Shown here: in pieces, positions 46,792-54,755 of the stretch
Layout: each line of letters starts with the position of its first letter
Numbering within the stretch: position 1 is the first letter of the stretch
DNA from: Mesorhizobium sp. Root554
GTDB taxonomy: Bacteria; Pseudomonadota; Alphaproteobacteria; Rhizobiales; Rhizobiaceae
Direction of reading: 5' to 3'
DNA length: 64,000 nucleotides
Assembly (NCBI RefSeq): GCF_001427025.1
Contig: NZ_LMGA01000001.1
Location: 740,455-804,454 of the forward strand
Program-made: the position numbers and the translations under genes
The notes under the pieces: generated by a model
Told to the model about the DNA's origin: nothing
The model's database searches: none
Seen by the model: the letters and a program-made list of their open reading frames with translations, nothing else

Positions 46792-47181
46792 CTAGCGGGA
46801 TTTCGACTTCGCGAAAGCTGATGCCGCAAGCACCAGCCATCCGACGATGAGCAGCGTGCCGCCGGTGGGAGCCGCCATCGCCATGAGGCGCGTTCCGCCG
46901 AAGTCGCGCATCAGAAGATCGCCACAGAACAGCACCAGCCCGACCGCCAGCACGAGGCAGGCGATCTTTGCGATCCGGTTAGCGCCGGTCAGACCGACGG
47001 CGACCAACACCGGCGCGTGCGCCAGCAGAAACGAGGCGACCGTGCCGGTGAAGGCGCCGCCAAGATGCGCGGCCGCGGCCGAAAGCCCGACGCCAGCGGC
47101 GCCACAGAGGCCGCCGGCAAAGACGAGGGCGCGGCTCGATGTCCTCGACGGGCTTTCCCGATATCCAGCTTGCATGTCCAT
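46792..47181 (-). CDS. DUF423 small membrane protein
   Basis: The 129-residue protein has four hydrophobic helices and the DUF423-type opening FAGGLCGAAGVGLSAAAAH, with LMAMAAPTGGTLLIVGWLVLA at the end. The family has no assigned function. It converges on exoR. A second ATG two codons in is an alternative start. Confidence 0.78.
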   Translation of the reverse strand: MDMQAGYRESPSRTSSRALVFAGGLCGAAGVGLSAAAAHLGGAFTGTVASFLLAHAPVLVAVGLTGANRIAKIACLVLAVGLVLFCGDLLMRDFGGTRLMAMAAPTGGTLLIVGWLVLAASAFAKSKSR

Positions 47182-47232
47182 CGTTCGGGCCTTTCCGCAT
47201 ATCGCATCAATGTTTGACCATCCATGCCGAGA

Positions 47233-48495
47233 TCACGTCCGGGCTGCCTCGGCAAGCCTGCGCTGGTGCCGCGCATGGATCAGCCAGTTATAGGCGGCGC
47301 CGGCCGCCATCAGCAGGCATGTGCCCAGAAACACCGAGCGCATGCCGAAATGTCCTCCGACAAAACCGCCCAGAACAGGTCCCAGCACCTGGCCGACATA
47401 TTGCGCAGAGATCGACAGGCCGAGCACATTGCCGCCGACGCCGTCGGGCACGTTGTGGCGGATGACGCTGGTGACGGAAGGCAGCAGGCCGCCGAGCGCC
47501 AGCCCCATCAGGAAGCGCAGGCCGATGAGTTGCCAGCTGGCGGTGACAAAGGCCTGTGGGATCAACAGCAGCGACGACACGACCAGCGCGCCGATGATGA
47601 CGTTCCAGTGGCCGACGCGGTCCGCCAGCTTGCCAAGCCGTGACGCCGACAGGATGCTGCCCAGCGCGGCGACCGACATGACAATGCCGGACACCAGCGT
47701 GACGCGGCTCTGGTCTTCCACCAGCTGCGCCACATAGACGGTGATGATCGGCTCGATCGACATTGTCGCGAACATCAGCAGCGTGCCCGTGACCAGCATG
47801 GCCACGACCGGACGCTTGTCGGGGATCTGCGACCAGCCGCCCTTGCGCTTTTGCCCGGCCTGCTTGTCGGCTTTGGCAGCAGGGAGCTTGTCTTCCTTGA
47901 TGAGAAAGGTGGTGGCGAGGAAGGACAGGAAGATGACACCGCCGGCCAGCAGGAAGGTGGTGCGGATGCCGATCAGCGGCGGCAGCGCGCCGCCGATCAG
48001 CGGTCCGACGAGGTTTCCGGCCATGATGCCGGCCGACAGCGTGCCGAGCGCCCAGCCGGAGCGGTCCTTGGGCGTCTGCATGGCGACAAGGATCATCGAT
48101 CCGGAGGAATAGCCCCCTGCAAAGCCGATCAGCAGGCGCAGCAGAACCAGTTGCCAGACCGTCTCCACCATGCCGGTGAGCGACATGCAGACGGCCATGC
48201 CGAGCGAGGCGCGCACCAGCATCAGCTTGCGGCCGTAGCGGTCGCCGAGCCTGCCCCACAGGGGCGCGACCAGCGCGGCGGCGAAGAAGGTAGCGCCATA
48301 GGCGATGCCGGACCATTGCACGATCTCGGCATGGCTCTTTGCCCCGAGTTCCTCGACATAGAGCGGCAGGAACGGCAGCAGCAGCGTCATCGCCACGAGC
48401 GTCGTGAACGAGCCGAGCAGGCAGACGACGAGATTACGGCGCCAGTGGACGTTGTAGCCGCTTTCGGTGCCGGGATGGGATGGGGTGGCAGGCAT
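47233..48495 (-). CDS. MFS transporter, probable multidrug exporter
   Basis: The 420-residue protein has twelve hydrophobic segments. The family loop GRLGDRYGRKLMLVRA follows helix 2, and a second copy of the pattern (GKLADRVGHWNVI) lies in the second half. The helix-5 region (GTLSAGIMAGNLVGPLIGGAL) is of the drug-efflux kind. It would export unknown compounds using the proton gradient. A LuxR-type regulator gene lies 123 bp upstream on the same strand. Confidence 0.85.
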   Translation of the reverse strand: MPATPSHPGTESGYNVHWRRNLVVCLLGSFTTLVAMTLLLPFLPLYVEELGAKSHAEIVQWSGIAYGATFFAAALVAPLWGRLGDRYGRKLMLVRASLGMAVCMSLTGMVETVWQLVLLRLLIGFAGGYSSGSMILVAMQTPKDRSGWALGTLSAGIMAGNLVGPLIGGALPPLIGIRTTFLLAGGVIFLSFLATTFLIKEDKLPAAKADKQAGQKRKGGWSQIPDKRPVVAMLVTGTLLMFATMSIEPIITVYVAQLVEDQSRVTLVSGIVMSVAALGSILSASRLGKLADRVGHWNVIIGALVVSSLLLIPQAFVTASWQLIGLRFLMGLALGGLLPSVTSVIRHNVPDGVGGNVLGLSISAQYVGQVLGPVLGGFVGGHFGMRSVFLGTCLLMAAGAAYNWLIHARHQRRLAEAART

Positions 48496-48618
48496 GTCTT
48501 TTCAGGCGATTACGTCGGTGACTTTGTCAGCGACGTAGAGATGCGCTTCGCCGATGAAGGTCAAGGCGCATTCGCCCTATGGGAATGTTTCCAGCCGGAC
48601 TGGCCCATCTGGCAGAAT

Positions 48619-49707
48619 TCAGGACGCTGCGCGACCCGGCACGTCGATCGTCTTCAGCAGCGCCACCAGCTGGCTTTGGCTATGGGTCGAGGTTTTCATG
48701 AAAATGCGCTCGAGATAGGTCCTGCCGGTCTTCAGGGTGATTTTCGCCGCCGTCGTGGCTTCCTTCAGCGACTGGCCGCCCGCCAGCGCCGCTGCCAGCC
48801 GGGCCTCCGTGGGCGACAGGTCGAACAGCCCGGTCAGCATCGTCGGCGCCGGCACCAGCTTGCTGGCATTCACCATGGTGGCGACCAGCAGCATGTCGGC
48901 GCCGGAAAAAATGTCGTAGGCGGATCGCCGCAGGGGCAGCACATGCAGCACGGTCGGTGGGCGGTGCGGCGTCTGCTGAATGGCGATCGAGCGAACCTCT
49001 GGCTCGGCTCCCGCATTTTCCGCTTCCAGCGCGCGCCGGAAAAGACTATCCGCCGCCGCATCGGTGAGTGCCACGCCGTCGAAGGCAGTCGGCGTGAAAA
49101 CCCCGGCCAGCATATCGAACAAGGGATTGGTGGCCGTCACCCTCCCGGATTTGGAGAGCACCGCGGCAGGCAGGCCCAGTATCTCGAGGGCCGATACCGT
49201 CGATCTTGCGCGTTCGAGCCCCAGCCGCGCGGCAATCAGGCCGGAGCGCGCCAGATGCGGGCACAGCACATTGACGCGGTCGAGTTTGGCACGGTCGTGC
49301 GCACCGTCCTGGAGCAGGCGATCGAGCGAATAGACGACAACCTCCCCCGTCGGCATCGGGACCAGCGTGCCGGCCTGCCAGCCCAGCCCGAACCGCTCCA
49401 GATAGGCTCGCATGGGATCGGTGCTGATTTCCTCCGGCGACATCATGTCGACCTCGCGCAGGAACTTCCCTTGCGCCTCGGCAAACCGGGCCGGCCGGCG
49501 ATTGTCCCGCCAGGTTCCGTCATCGACGAAATTCTTCACAAGCTCGTAGGTGCCTTTGGAGGCGGCGAACCGCGGCGGCTGGTTTTCGCTGATGCACAGG
49601 ATGGTCGAACCGTGCGAACCGGTTTCCACGGAAAGCTGTTCAAGGACGTTGGGCCAAAGATCAGGAACGAAGGCCGCTTCATAAATCGAATCGGTCAGTT
49701 CCTTCAT
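48619..49707 (-). CDS. LuxR-type HTH transcriptional regulator
   Basis: The 362-residue protein ends in a LuxR/GerE-like DNA-binding domain: LFDLSPTEARLAAALAGGQS, then AAKITLKTGRTYLERIFMKT. The N-terminal 290 residues hold no autoinducer domain that I recognise; a PAS-like stretch (LGLPAAVLSKSGRVTATNPLF) lies near 175-195. It may control the MFS gene downstream, or hemB 11 bp upstream may be unrelated. The ligand is unknown. Confidence 0.8.
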   Translation of the reverse strand: MKELTDSIYEAAFVPDLWPNVLEQLSVETGSHGSTILCISENQPPRFAASKGTYELVKNFVDDGTWRDNRRPARFAEAQGKFLREVDMMSPEEISTDPMRAYLERFGLGWQAGTLVPMPTGEVVVYSLDRLLQDGAHDRAKLDRVNVLCPHLARSGLIAARLGLERARSTVSALEILGLPAAVLSKSGRVTATNPLFDMLAGVFTPTAFDGVALTDAAADSLFRRALEAENAGAEPEVRSIAIQQTPHRPPTVLHVLPLRRSAYDIFSGADMLLVATMVNASKLVPAPTMLTGLFDLSPTEARLAAALAGGQSLKEATTAAKITLKTGRTYLERIFMKTSTHSQSQLVALLKTIDVPGRAAS

Positions 49708-49718
49708 TCGACACTCCG

Positions 49719-50750
49719 CTAGCCGTTGAGCATCTCCGCCACCGTCGGCGCGAAGTAGGTCAATATGCCATCGCAGCCGGCGCGCTTGAAGGCAAGAAGC
49801 GATTCCAGCATCGCCTTCTCGCCGTCGATCCAGCCATTGGCGCTTGCCGCCTTGATCATCGAATACTCGCCCGACACCTGATAGGCGAAGGTCGGCACGG
49901 CGAATTCGTCCTTCAGCCGGCGGATGATGTCGAGATAGGGGAGGCCGGGCTTGACCATGAGCATGTCCGCCCCTTCGGCGAGATCCTGCTCTGCCTCGCG
50001 CACGGCTTCGTCGGAATTGGCGTGGTCGATGTAATAGGTCTTCTTGTCGCCCTGGAGCAGGCCCGCCGTGCCGACAGCCTCGCGGTACGGGCCGTAGAAG
50101 GCGGAATGGAATTTTGTCGCATAGGACATGATCGCCACGTCCTGGAAGCCGTTGGCGTCAAGCGCGTCGCGGATCGCGCCGATACGGCCGTCCATCATGT
50201 CGGAAGGGGCGATGATGTCGGCGCCGCTGGCCGCCTGGATGACGGCGGCGGCGGTGACCTGCTCGACCGTCTCGTCATTGACGATCAGCCCGTCGCGCAG
50301 GATGCCGTCATGGCCGTGGCTGGTGAACGGGTCGAGCGCCGCGTCGGTGATGATGCCGATTTCCGGAACCGCGTCCTTGATGGCGCGGGTCGCGCGGTTG
50401 ATGACATTGTCCGGGTCGAGAATGTGCGAGCCGGTCTGGTCCCTCAGCGCCATGTCGACATTCGGGAACGTCGCCAGCGCCGGGATGCCGAGGCTCGCCG
50501 CATGCTTCGCCTCCTTGACCGCGAGGTCGATGGAAAGCCTGAAGACGCCCGGCATGGCTTCGATCGGCTCGCGTACGTTCTTGCCGTCAACGACGAAGAT
50601 CGGCCAGATCAGATCGTCTACCGTAAGGCGGTTTTCCTGCACCAGCCGTCTCGACCAGTCGGCCTTGCGCATGCGCCGCAGGCGGCGGGAGCCGGTGATC
50701 TCATCGACGCTGCGCGAGCCGGCGGCCTTGGTACGGGAAAATTTGTTCAT
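49719..50750 (-). CDS. hemB: Delta-aminolevulinic acid dehydratase (porphobilinogen synthase)
   Basis: The 343-residue enzyme joins two 5-aminolevulinate molecules into porphobilinogen in haem synthesis. It has the active-site segments AIMSYATKFHSAFYGPYREA and ADMLMVKPGLPYLDI with the two Schiff-base lysines, and APSDMMDGRIGAIRDAL. The metal site reads ITDAALDPFTSHGHDG, without a cysteine cluster, suggesting the magnesium type. Confidence 0.96.
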   Translation of the reverse strand: MNKFSRTKAAGSRSVDEITGSRRLRRMRKADWSRRLVQENRLTVDDLIWPIFVVDGKNVREPIEAMPGVFRLSIDLAVKEAKHAASLGIPALATFPNVDMALRDQTGSHILDPDNVINRATRAIKDAVPEIGIITDAALDPFTSHGHDGILRDGLIVNDETVEQVTAAAVIQAASGADIIAPSDMMDGRIGAIRDALDANGFQDVAIMSYATKFHSAFYGPYREAVGTAGLLQGDKKTYYIDHANSDEAVREAEQDLAEGADMLMVKPGLPYLDIIRRLKDEFAVPTFAYQVSGEYSMIKAASANGWIDGEKAMLESLLAFKRAGCDGILTYFAPTVAEMLNG

Positions 50751-50940
50751 CGCTCAACTCCAGATGCGCGGGTTTTATCATGATGCCGCCCGCAAGACCA
50801 ATGCGCCACGATGATGCAACCGGTTGTCGCGAACGCGCACACCCTGTGTGCATGGGCCTGTCAAAAGGCCGCGACAATTGACGCCGCTGTCCCTGCCGCT
50901 TAGCACTTCAATCACCCTTGGGTTGGAGGAATCGCGGACG

Positions 50941-51984
50941 ATGGATTTTGACGGCGGCGACGAAATCCGCTTTGAGCGAACCGGCAAGGCCGGCATCGTC
51001 ACGCTGACACGTCCCCAGGCTCTGAATGCGCTGACGCATCGCATGGTCAGGGCGCTGGCCCGCGCCCTGACGGCGTGGGAGCAGGATCCCTCCGTCGCTG
51101 TCCTGCTGGTCAAGGCCGAAGGCAGGGCGTTCTGCGCCGGCGGCGACATCATGCAGGTCTACCACGCCGGCCGCGCCGGCAGCCCACCGGTCGACTTCTT
51201 CGCGGACGAGTACCGGCTGAACGCGCAGATCGCCCGGTTCAGGAAACCCTATGTTTCGCTCATCGACGGCATTGTCATGGGCGGCGGGGTGGGCGTTTCC
51301 TGCCACGGATCGCACCGCGTGATGACGGAAAACGCGCAATTCGCCATGCCCGAGGTCGGCATCGGCTTCTTCCCCGATGTCGGCGGCAGCCATATCCTGC
51401 CTCGGCTGAGCGGCAGCTTCGGCATGTATCTGGCGCTCACAGGCAACCGTATTGCTTGTGGCGATGCACTGGGGTCGGGCCTCGCTACTCATGCGATCAA
51501 GACATTGGACCAGTCCGCGTTCATCGAACGGCTGGCGCAATCGGGCGAACCGGAAAACGCCCTGGCTCCTCTTTCCGTTTCCGTGGAACGTGAAACCGCC
51601 GCTTCCGTACTGGAAGGCATCACCAGGCATTTCTCGCAGCCCTCGCTGGAGGACATCCTTGCCAGCCTCGAGAACGCGGGTGCGAACGATGCATTCGCGG
51701 CCAAAACCCTGGCCGTGATGCTGGACCGTTCTCCGACCAGCGTTCGCGTCGCCTGGCGGCAGATCACGGCCGGGCAGGGCCTTTCCATGGACGATTGCAT
51801 GCGCATGGAATTCCGCATCCTGAACCGGATGCTCCACGGTCATGATTTCTATGAAGGCATCAGGGCGGCGCTTGTCGACAAGGACCGGCAGCCGAAATGG
51901 CGTCCGGCCACGCTCGATGCCGTCAGCGCCGCCGATATCGATGCCTATTTCGCATCGCTCGGAGACAGGGAATTGCAACTGTGA
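50941..51984 (+). CDS. 3-hydroxyisobutyryl-CoA hydrolase (enoyl-CoA hydratase superfamily)
   Basis: The 347-residue protein has the crotonase fold: GIVTLTRPQALNALTHRMV, GRAFCAGGDIM, and IDGIVMGGGVGVSCHGSHRV. Length and PEVGIGFFPDVGGSHILPRL match the hydrolase subfamily of valine breakdown rather than simple hydratases. ATG 50941 is the family start; the frame is open from 50824. Its stop overlaps a GTG start of the next gene. Confidence 0.9.
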   Translation: MDFDGGDEIRFERTGKAGIVTLTRPQALNALTHRMVRALARALTAWEQDPSVAVLLVKAEGRAFCAGGDIMQVYHAGRAGSPPVDFFADEYRLNAQIARFRKPYVSLIDGIVMGGGVGVSCHGSHRVMTENAQFAMPEVGIGFFPDVGGSHILPRLSGSFGMYLALTGNRIACGDALGSGLATHAIKTLDQSAFIERLAQSGEPENALAPLSVSVERETAASVLEGITRHFSQPSLEDILASLENAGANDAFAAKTLAVMLDRSPTSVRVAWRQITAGQGLSMDDCMRMEFRILNRMLHGHDFYEGIRAALVDKDRQPKWRPATLDAVSAADIDAYFASLGDRELQL

Positions 51985-52406
51985 GCGAGACGACGTCGAG
52001 GCGCATTCTTTTCGAACCCTCGACGGTCGAGATCATCTTCGCCTGGTTCCAGCGCATCGTCGCTGCTTACTGCCTGCTGTTCGGCCTGCTGTATTGGGTG
52101 CGCCTCATCGGCTTTTATCCGGGAACGCTCTGGCGCTTCGACCTGATGCCGGTGCACTGGCAGGTCACCTCTGTCGTGCTGGCGGTGCTTTTCCCCTTTG
52201 CCGCGGCCGGCCTGTGGATGCTCGCCTCGTGGGGGCCGGTCATATGGTTCATCTGTGCTGCGACCGAGATCGTCATGTATGCCGGGCTGCCGCGGCTTTT
52301 CGGCGAACGTCCGTCGATCGTGCTTTCCCATGCGCTGGTGGCGTTGCTCTACATAGTCTTCCGGATTGTGCTTCACCTTCAGGGCCGCCGCGCGCGCGAA
52401 CTCTGA
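51981..52406 (+). CDS. Small membrane protein, DUF6163-like
   Basis: The 141-residue protein starts with GTG inside the stop of the previous gene (GTGA overlap), so it is translationally coupled. It has four hydrophobic helices and WRFDLMPVHWQVTSVVLAVLF in the centre. I associate it with DUF6163, a rhizobial family without known function that often precedes ldtR. Assignment is moderate. Confidence 0.7.
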   Translation: MSETTSRRILFEPSTVEIIFAWFQRIVAAYCLLFGLLYWVRLIGFYPGTLWRFDLMPVHWQVTSVVLAVLFPFAAAGLWMLASWGPVIWFICAATEIVMYAGLPRLFGERPSIVLSHALVALLYIVFRIVLHLQGRRAREL

Positions 52407-52598
52407 ATCCGGCTGCTAAACATTTACCTTAATTCTTTGCCCTCGCGTGACGCTTCGTTAAGCGTCTTTCGAAACCCGTTACCGGTAAGCTCTTGTTAGC
52501 CTTGGCGTTTAAGTCGAATTTTATGAGTATTCGATAGTGTCGCGATCAAGGTGAGAAAAACAAAAAATCACCAAGGCGACAAACAAGAGGCAAAGACA

Positions 52599-53114
52599 AT
52601 GATCAACTCCCGCCCTGTGGCAAAGACCGCCAACGTATCCGACGACCGCCGTGAAGCAATCCGTTCGCTGTACATGGAATCGCTGCAACTGGTCGAAAGA
52701 TTGCACCGCCGTCTGCTTGACGTGATCAAGGACGAATTCGACCGCAACGCCCGTTCCGACATCAACGCGATCCAGGCGCTGCTGCTCTTCAATATCGGCA
52801 ATTCGGAGCTGACCGCCGGCGAACTGCGTTCGCGTGGCTACTATCTCGGGTCCAACGTGTCCTACAATCTCAAGAAGCTGGTCGATCTCGGCTTCATCAA
52901 CCACCAGCGTTCGCGCATCGACCGCCGCTCGGTCCGTGTCAGCCTGACGCCGAAGGGCCAGGAAGTTGCCGAGGTGGTGGCTGGTCTCTACGAGCGCCAT
53001 GTCGGTTCGATCGAGCAGGTCGGTGGCATCAATACCGACGAGTTCAAGCAGATGAACCGCGCCCTGCAGCGTCTCGACCGCTTCTGGAACGACACCATCG
53101 CCTATCGCATGTAG
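52599..53114 (+). CDS. ldtR: MarR-family regulator LdtR
   Basis: The 171-residue protein is a winged-helix MarR regulator with NAIQALLLFNIGNSELTAGE, YYLGSNVSYNLKKLVDLGF and the wing RSRIDRRSVRVSLTP. It matches LdtR as known from Liberibacter and Sinorhizobium, which controls the adjacent L,D-transpeptidase gene and osmotic tolerance. ATG 52599 with AGAGG upstream is chosen over 52551. ldtP starts 292 bp downstream. Confidence 0.88.
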   Translation: MINSRPVAKTANVSDDRREAIRSLYMESLQLVERLHRRLLDVIKDEFDRNARSDINAIQALLLFNIGNSELTAGELRSRGYYLGSNVSYNLKKLVDLGFINHQRSRIDRRSVRVSLTPKGQEVAEVVAGLYERHVGSIEQVGGINTDEFKQMNRALQRLDRFWNDTIAYRM

Positions 53115-53175
53115 TCGATGCGGGCATCATCGCGGCACCGCGCCGAAGCAGCGCGGGCGGCGCAATCTCTCAGTC

Positions 53176-53215
53176 ACGGGCCAGTGCGGGAAAAGCACGG
53201 GCCCGTCTTTCTTTT
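53176..53215 (+). terminator. Probable terminator after ldtR
   Basis: ACGGGCC (53176-53182) pairs with GGCCCGT (53200-53206) over a 17-base loop and is followed by CTTTCTTTT. The rest of the 292-bp ldtR-ldtP gap holds no gene and should carry the ldtP promoter. Confidence 0.65.
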
Positions 53216-53406
53216 GGCGTGAGAGGGGCCGCGCCGATGGCGACGCCACGTTGCCGCCATATTCCAATGAAACCGAGGGTGCTGTAGGCTTTGTCGCATG
53301 TGCAACTCGGCCGGAACCCGTTTCATGATTGCGCGTTTCACGCCGACGTGATGCGCGGTATGGTTGGCTAATTGTTAAGACTGGCCGCCCTAGAGTGAGG
53401 ACAACA

Positions 53407-54687
53407 ATGTCCGTTTTTCGAGGAATGTCTGGAACGTCCATGAAGACCAGCCGCCGTTTTTTCCTTTCCGGTGCCAGCGCACTCGCCGCAACCATGGTTG
53501 CAGGCGGCGCCAGGGCGCAGGATGTCATTGGTGATATCCTGAAATCCTCGGGCAATTGGGACGATACGTTCGACGCCCGCGTCAGCGACAATGGCCGGGT
53601 GGCTTCGACCCTTCCGATCTTCAGCCCGCAGACGACCTCCTTCACCGAACAGGCGATCGGCCTTTATCAGGGCATCGTTTCGCAGGGTGGCTGGAGCCCG
53701 GTCCCTGCTACCAAGAAGCTGAAACTCGGCGTCGTCGATCCAGACGTCGTGCCGCTGCGCAAGCGCCTGATGGTCTCGGGCGACCTGCCGCAGAACGCCG
53801 GCCTTTCCGATGCTTTCGACTCCTATGTGGATTCGGCGGTCAAGCGCTTCCAGTTGCGCCATGGCCTGCCTTCGGACGGCGTGCTTGGCCAGTACAGCTA
53901 TGCCGCCATGAACGTTTCGGCGCAGGTTCGCCTGGGCCAGCTTGAAACCAATCTCGTCCGTCTCCGCTCGATGGGCGGTTTCCTCGGCGACCGCTATGTG
54001 CTGGTCAACATTCCGGCGCAGCAGGTCGAGGCGGTGGAAAATGGCCGCGTCGTGCTGCGTCATGCCGCCATCGTCGGCAAGATCGACCGACAGACGCCGA
54101 TCGTGAACTCCAAGATCAACGAGATCATCGTCAATCCGTACTGGAATGCACCGGTCTCGATCGTGCGCAAGGACATCATTCCGCTGATGCGGAAGAATCC
54201 GAACTATCTCAAGGACAGCCATATCCGCCTGCTCGCGCCCGATGGCAGCGAGGTCGATCCGGTGACCATCGACTGGTCGACGGAGGAGGCGGCCAAGTAT
54301 CGCTTCCGTCAGGATCCTGGCGCCAACAACGCCATGGCTTCGGTGAAGATCAACTTCCCGAGCCCGGATGGCGTCTACATGCACGACACCCCGCAGCAGA
54401 GCCTGTTCGGCAAGCTGATGCGCTTCGATTCATCGGGCTGCGTGCGCGTGCAGAACGTGCGCGACCTCGTCACCTGGATTCTGCGCGACACGCCCGGCTG
54501 GGATCGTCAGCATTTCGAAGCGGCGATCAAGACCGGCGAGAGCACGCCGGTTCAGGTCACCAACCCGGTGCCGGTCTATTTCACCTACATCTCCGCCTGG
54601 TCGACCGGCGCGGGTGTTGTGCAGTTCCGCGACGACATCTACGGTCGCGACGGCGTTGACGAGCTGCAGATCACCTCTGCGCTGTAA
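53407..54687 (+). CDS. ldtP: L,D-transpeptidase LdtP
   Basis: The 426-residue protein has a Tat-like signal (KTSRRFFLSGASALAATMVAG). A peptidoglycan-binding helix region follows (VDSAVKRFQLRHGLPSDGVLG, near 140-160), then a YkuD catalytic domain. The catalytic pair is His326 (MHDTPQQ) and Cys345 (DSSGCVRVQN). These enzymes form 3-3 cross-links or attach proteins to peptidoglycan. It lies downstream of ldtR, its expected regulator. ATG 53407 follows GTGAGGA. Confidence 0.9.
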   Translation: MSVFRGMSGTSMKTSRRFFLSGASALAATMVAGGARAQDVIGDILKSSGNWDDTFDARVSDNGRVASTLPIFSPQTTSFTEQAIGLYQGIVSQGGWSPVPATKKLKLGVVDPDVVPLRKRLMVSGDLPQNAGLSDAFDSYVDSAVKRFQLRHGLPSDGVLGQYSYAAMNVSAQVRLGQLETNLVRLRSMGGFLGDRYVLVNIPAQQVEAVENGRVVLRHAAIVGKIDRQTPIVNSKINEIIVNPYWNAPVSIVRKDIIPLMRKNPNYLKDSHIRLLAPDGSEVDPVTIDWSTEEAAKYRFRQDPGANNAMASVKINFPSPDGVYMHDTPQQSLFGKLMRFDSSGCVRVQNVRDLVTWILRDTPGWDRQHFEAAIKTGESTPVQVTNPVPVYFTYISAWSTGAGVVQFRDDIYGRDGVDELQITSAL

Positions 54688-54702
54688 GCCTTAGATATCT
54701 CT

Positions 54703-54736
54703 AATGAAAAGGCCGCCTCCGGGCGGCCTTTTCATT
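54703..54736. terminator. Bidirectional terminator between ldtP and the autotransporter
   Basis: AATGAAAAGGCCGCC (54703-54717) pairs with GGCGGCCTTTTCATT (54722-54736) over TCCG. It lies between two converging genes. Confidence 0.85.
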
Positions 54737-54755
54737 TCTGGTCGGGAAGATATGC

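Noticed and set aside
47851..49722. 623-codon plus-strand open frame
   Set aside because: Antisense to the MFS exporter and LuxR-type regulator; Gln/Arg/Gly-rich shadow composition.
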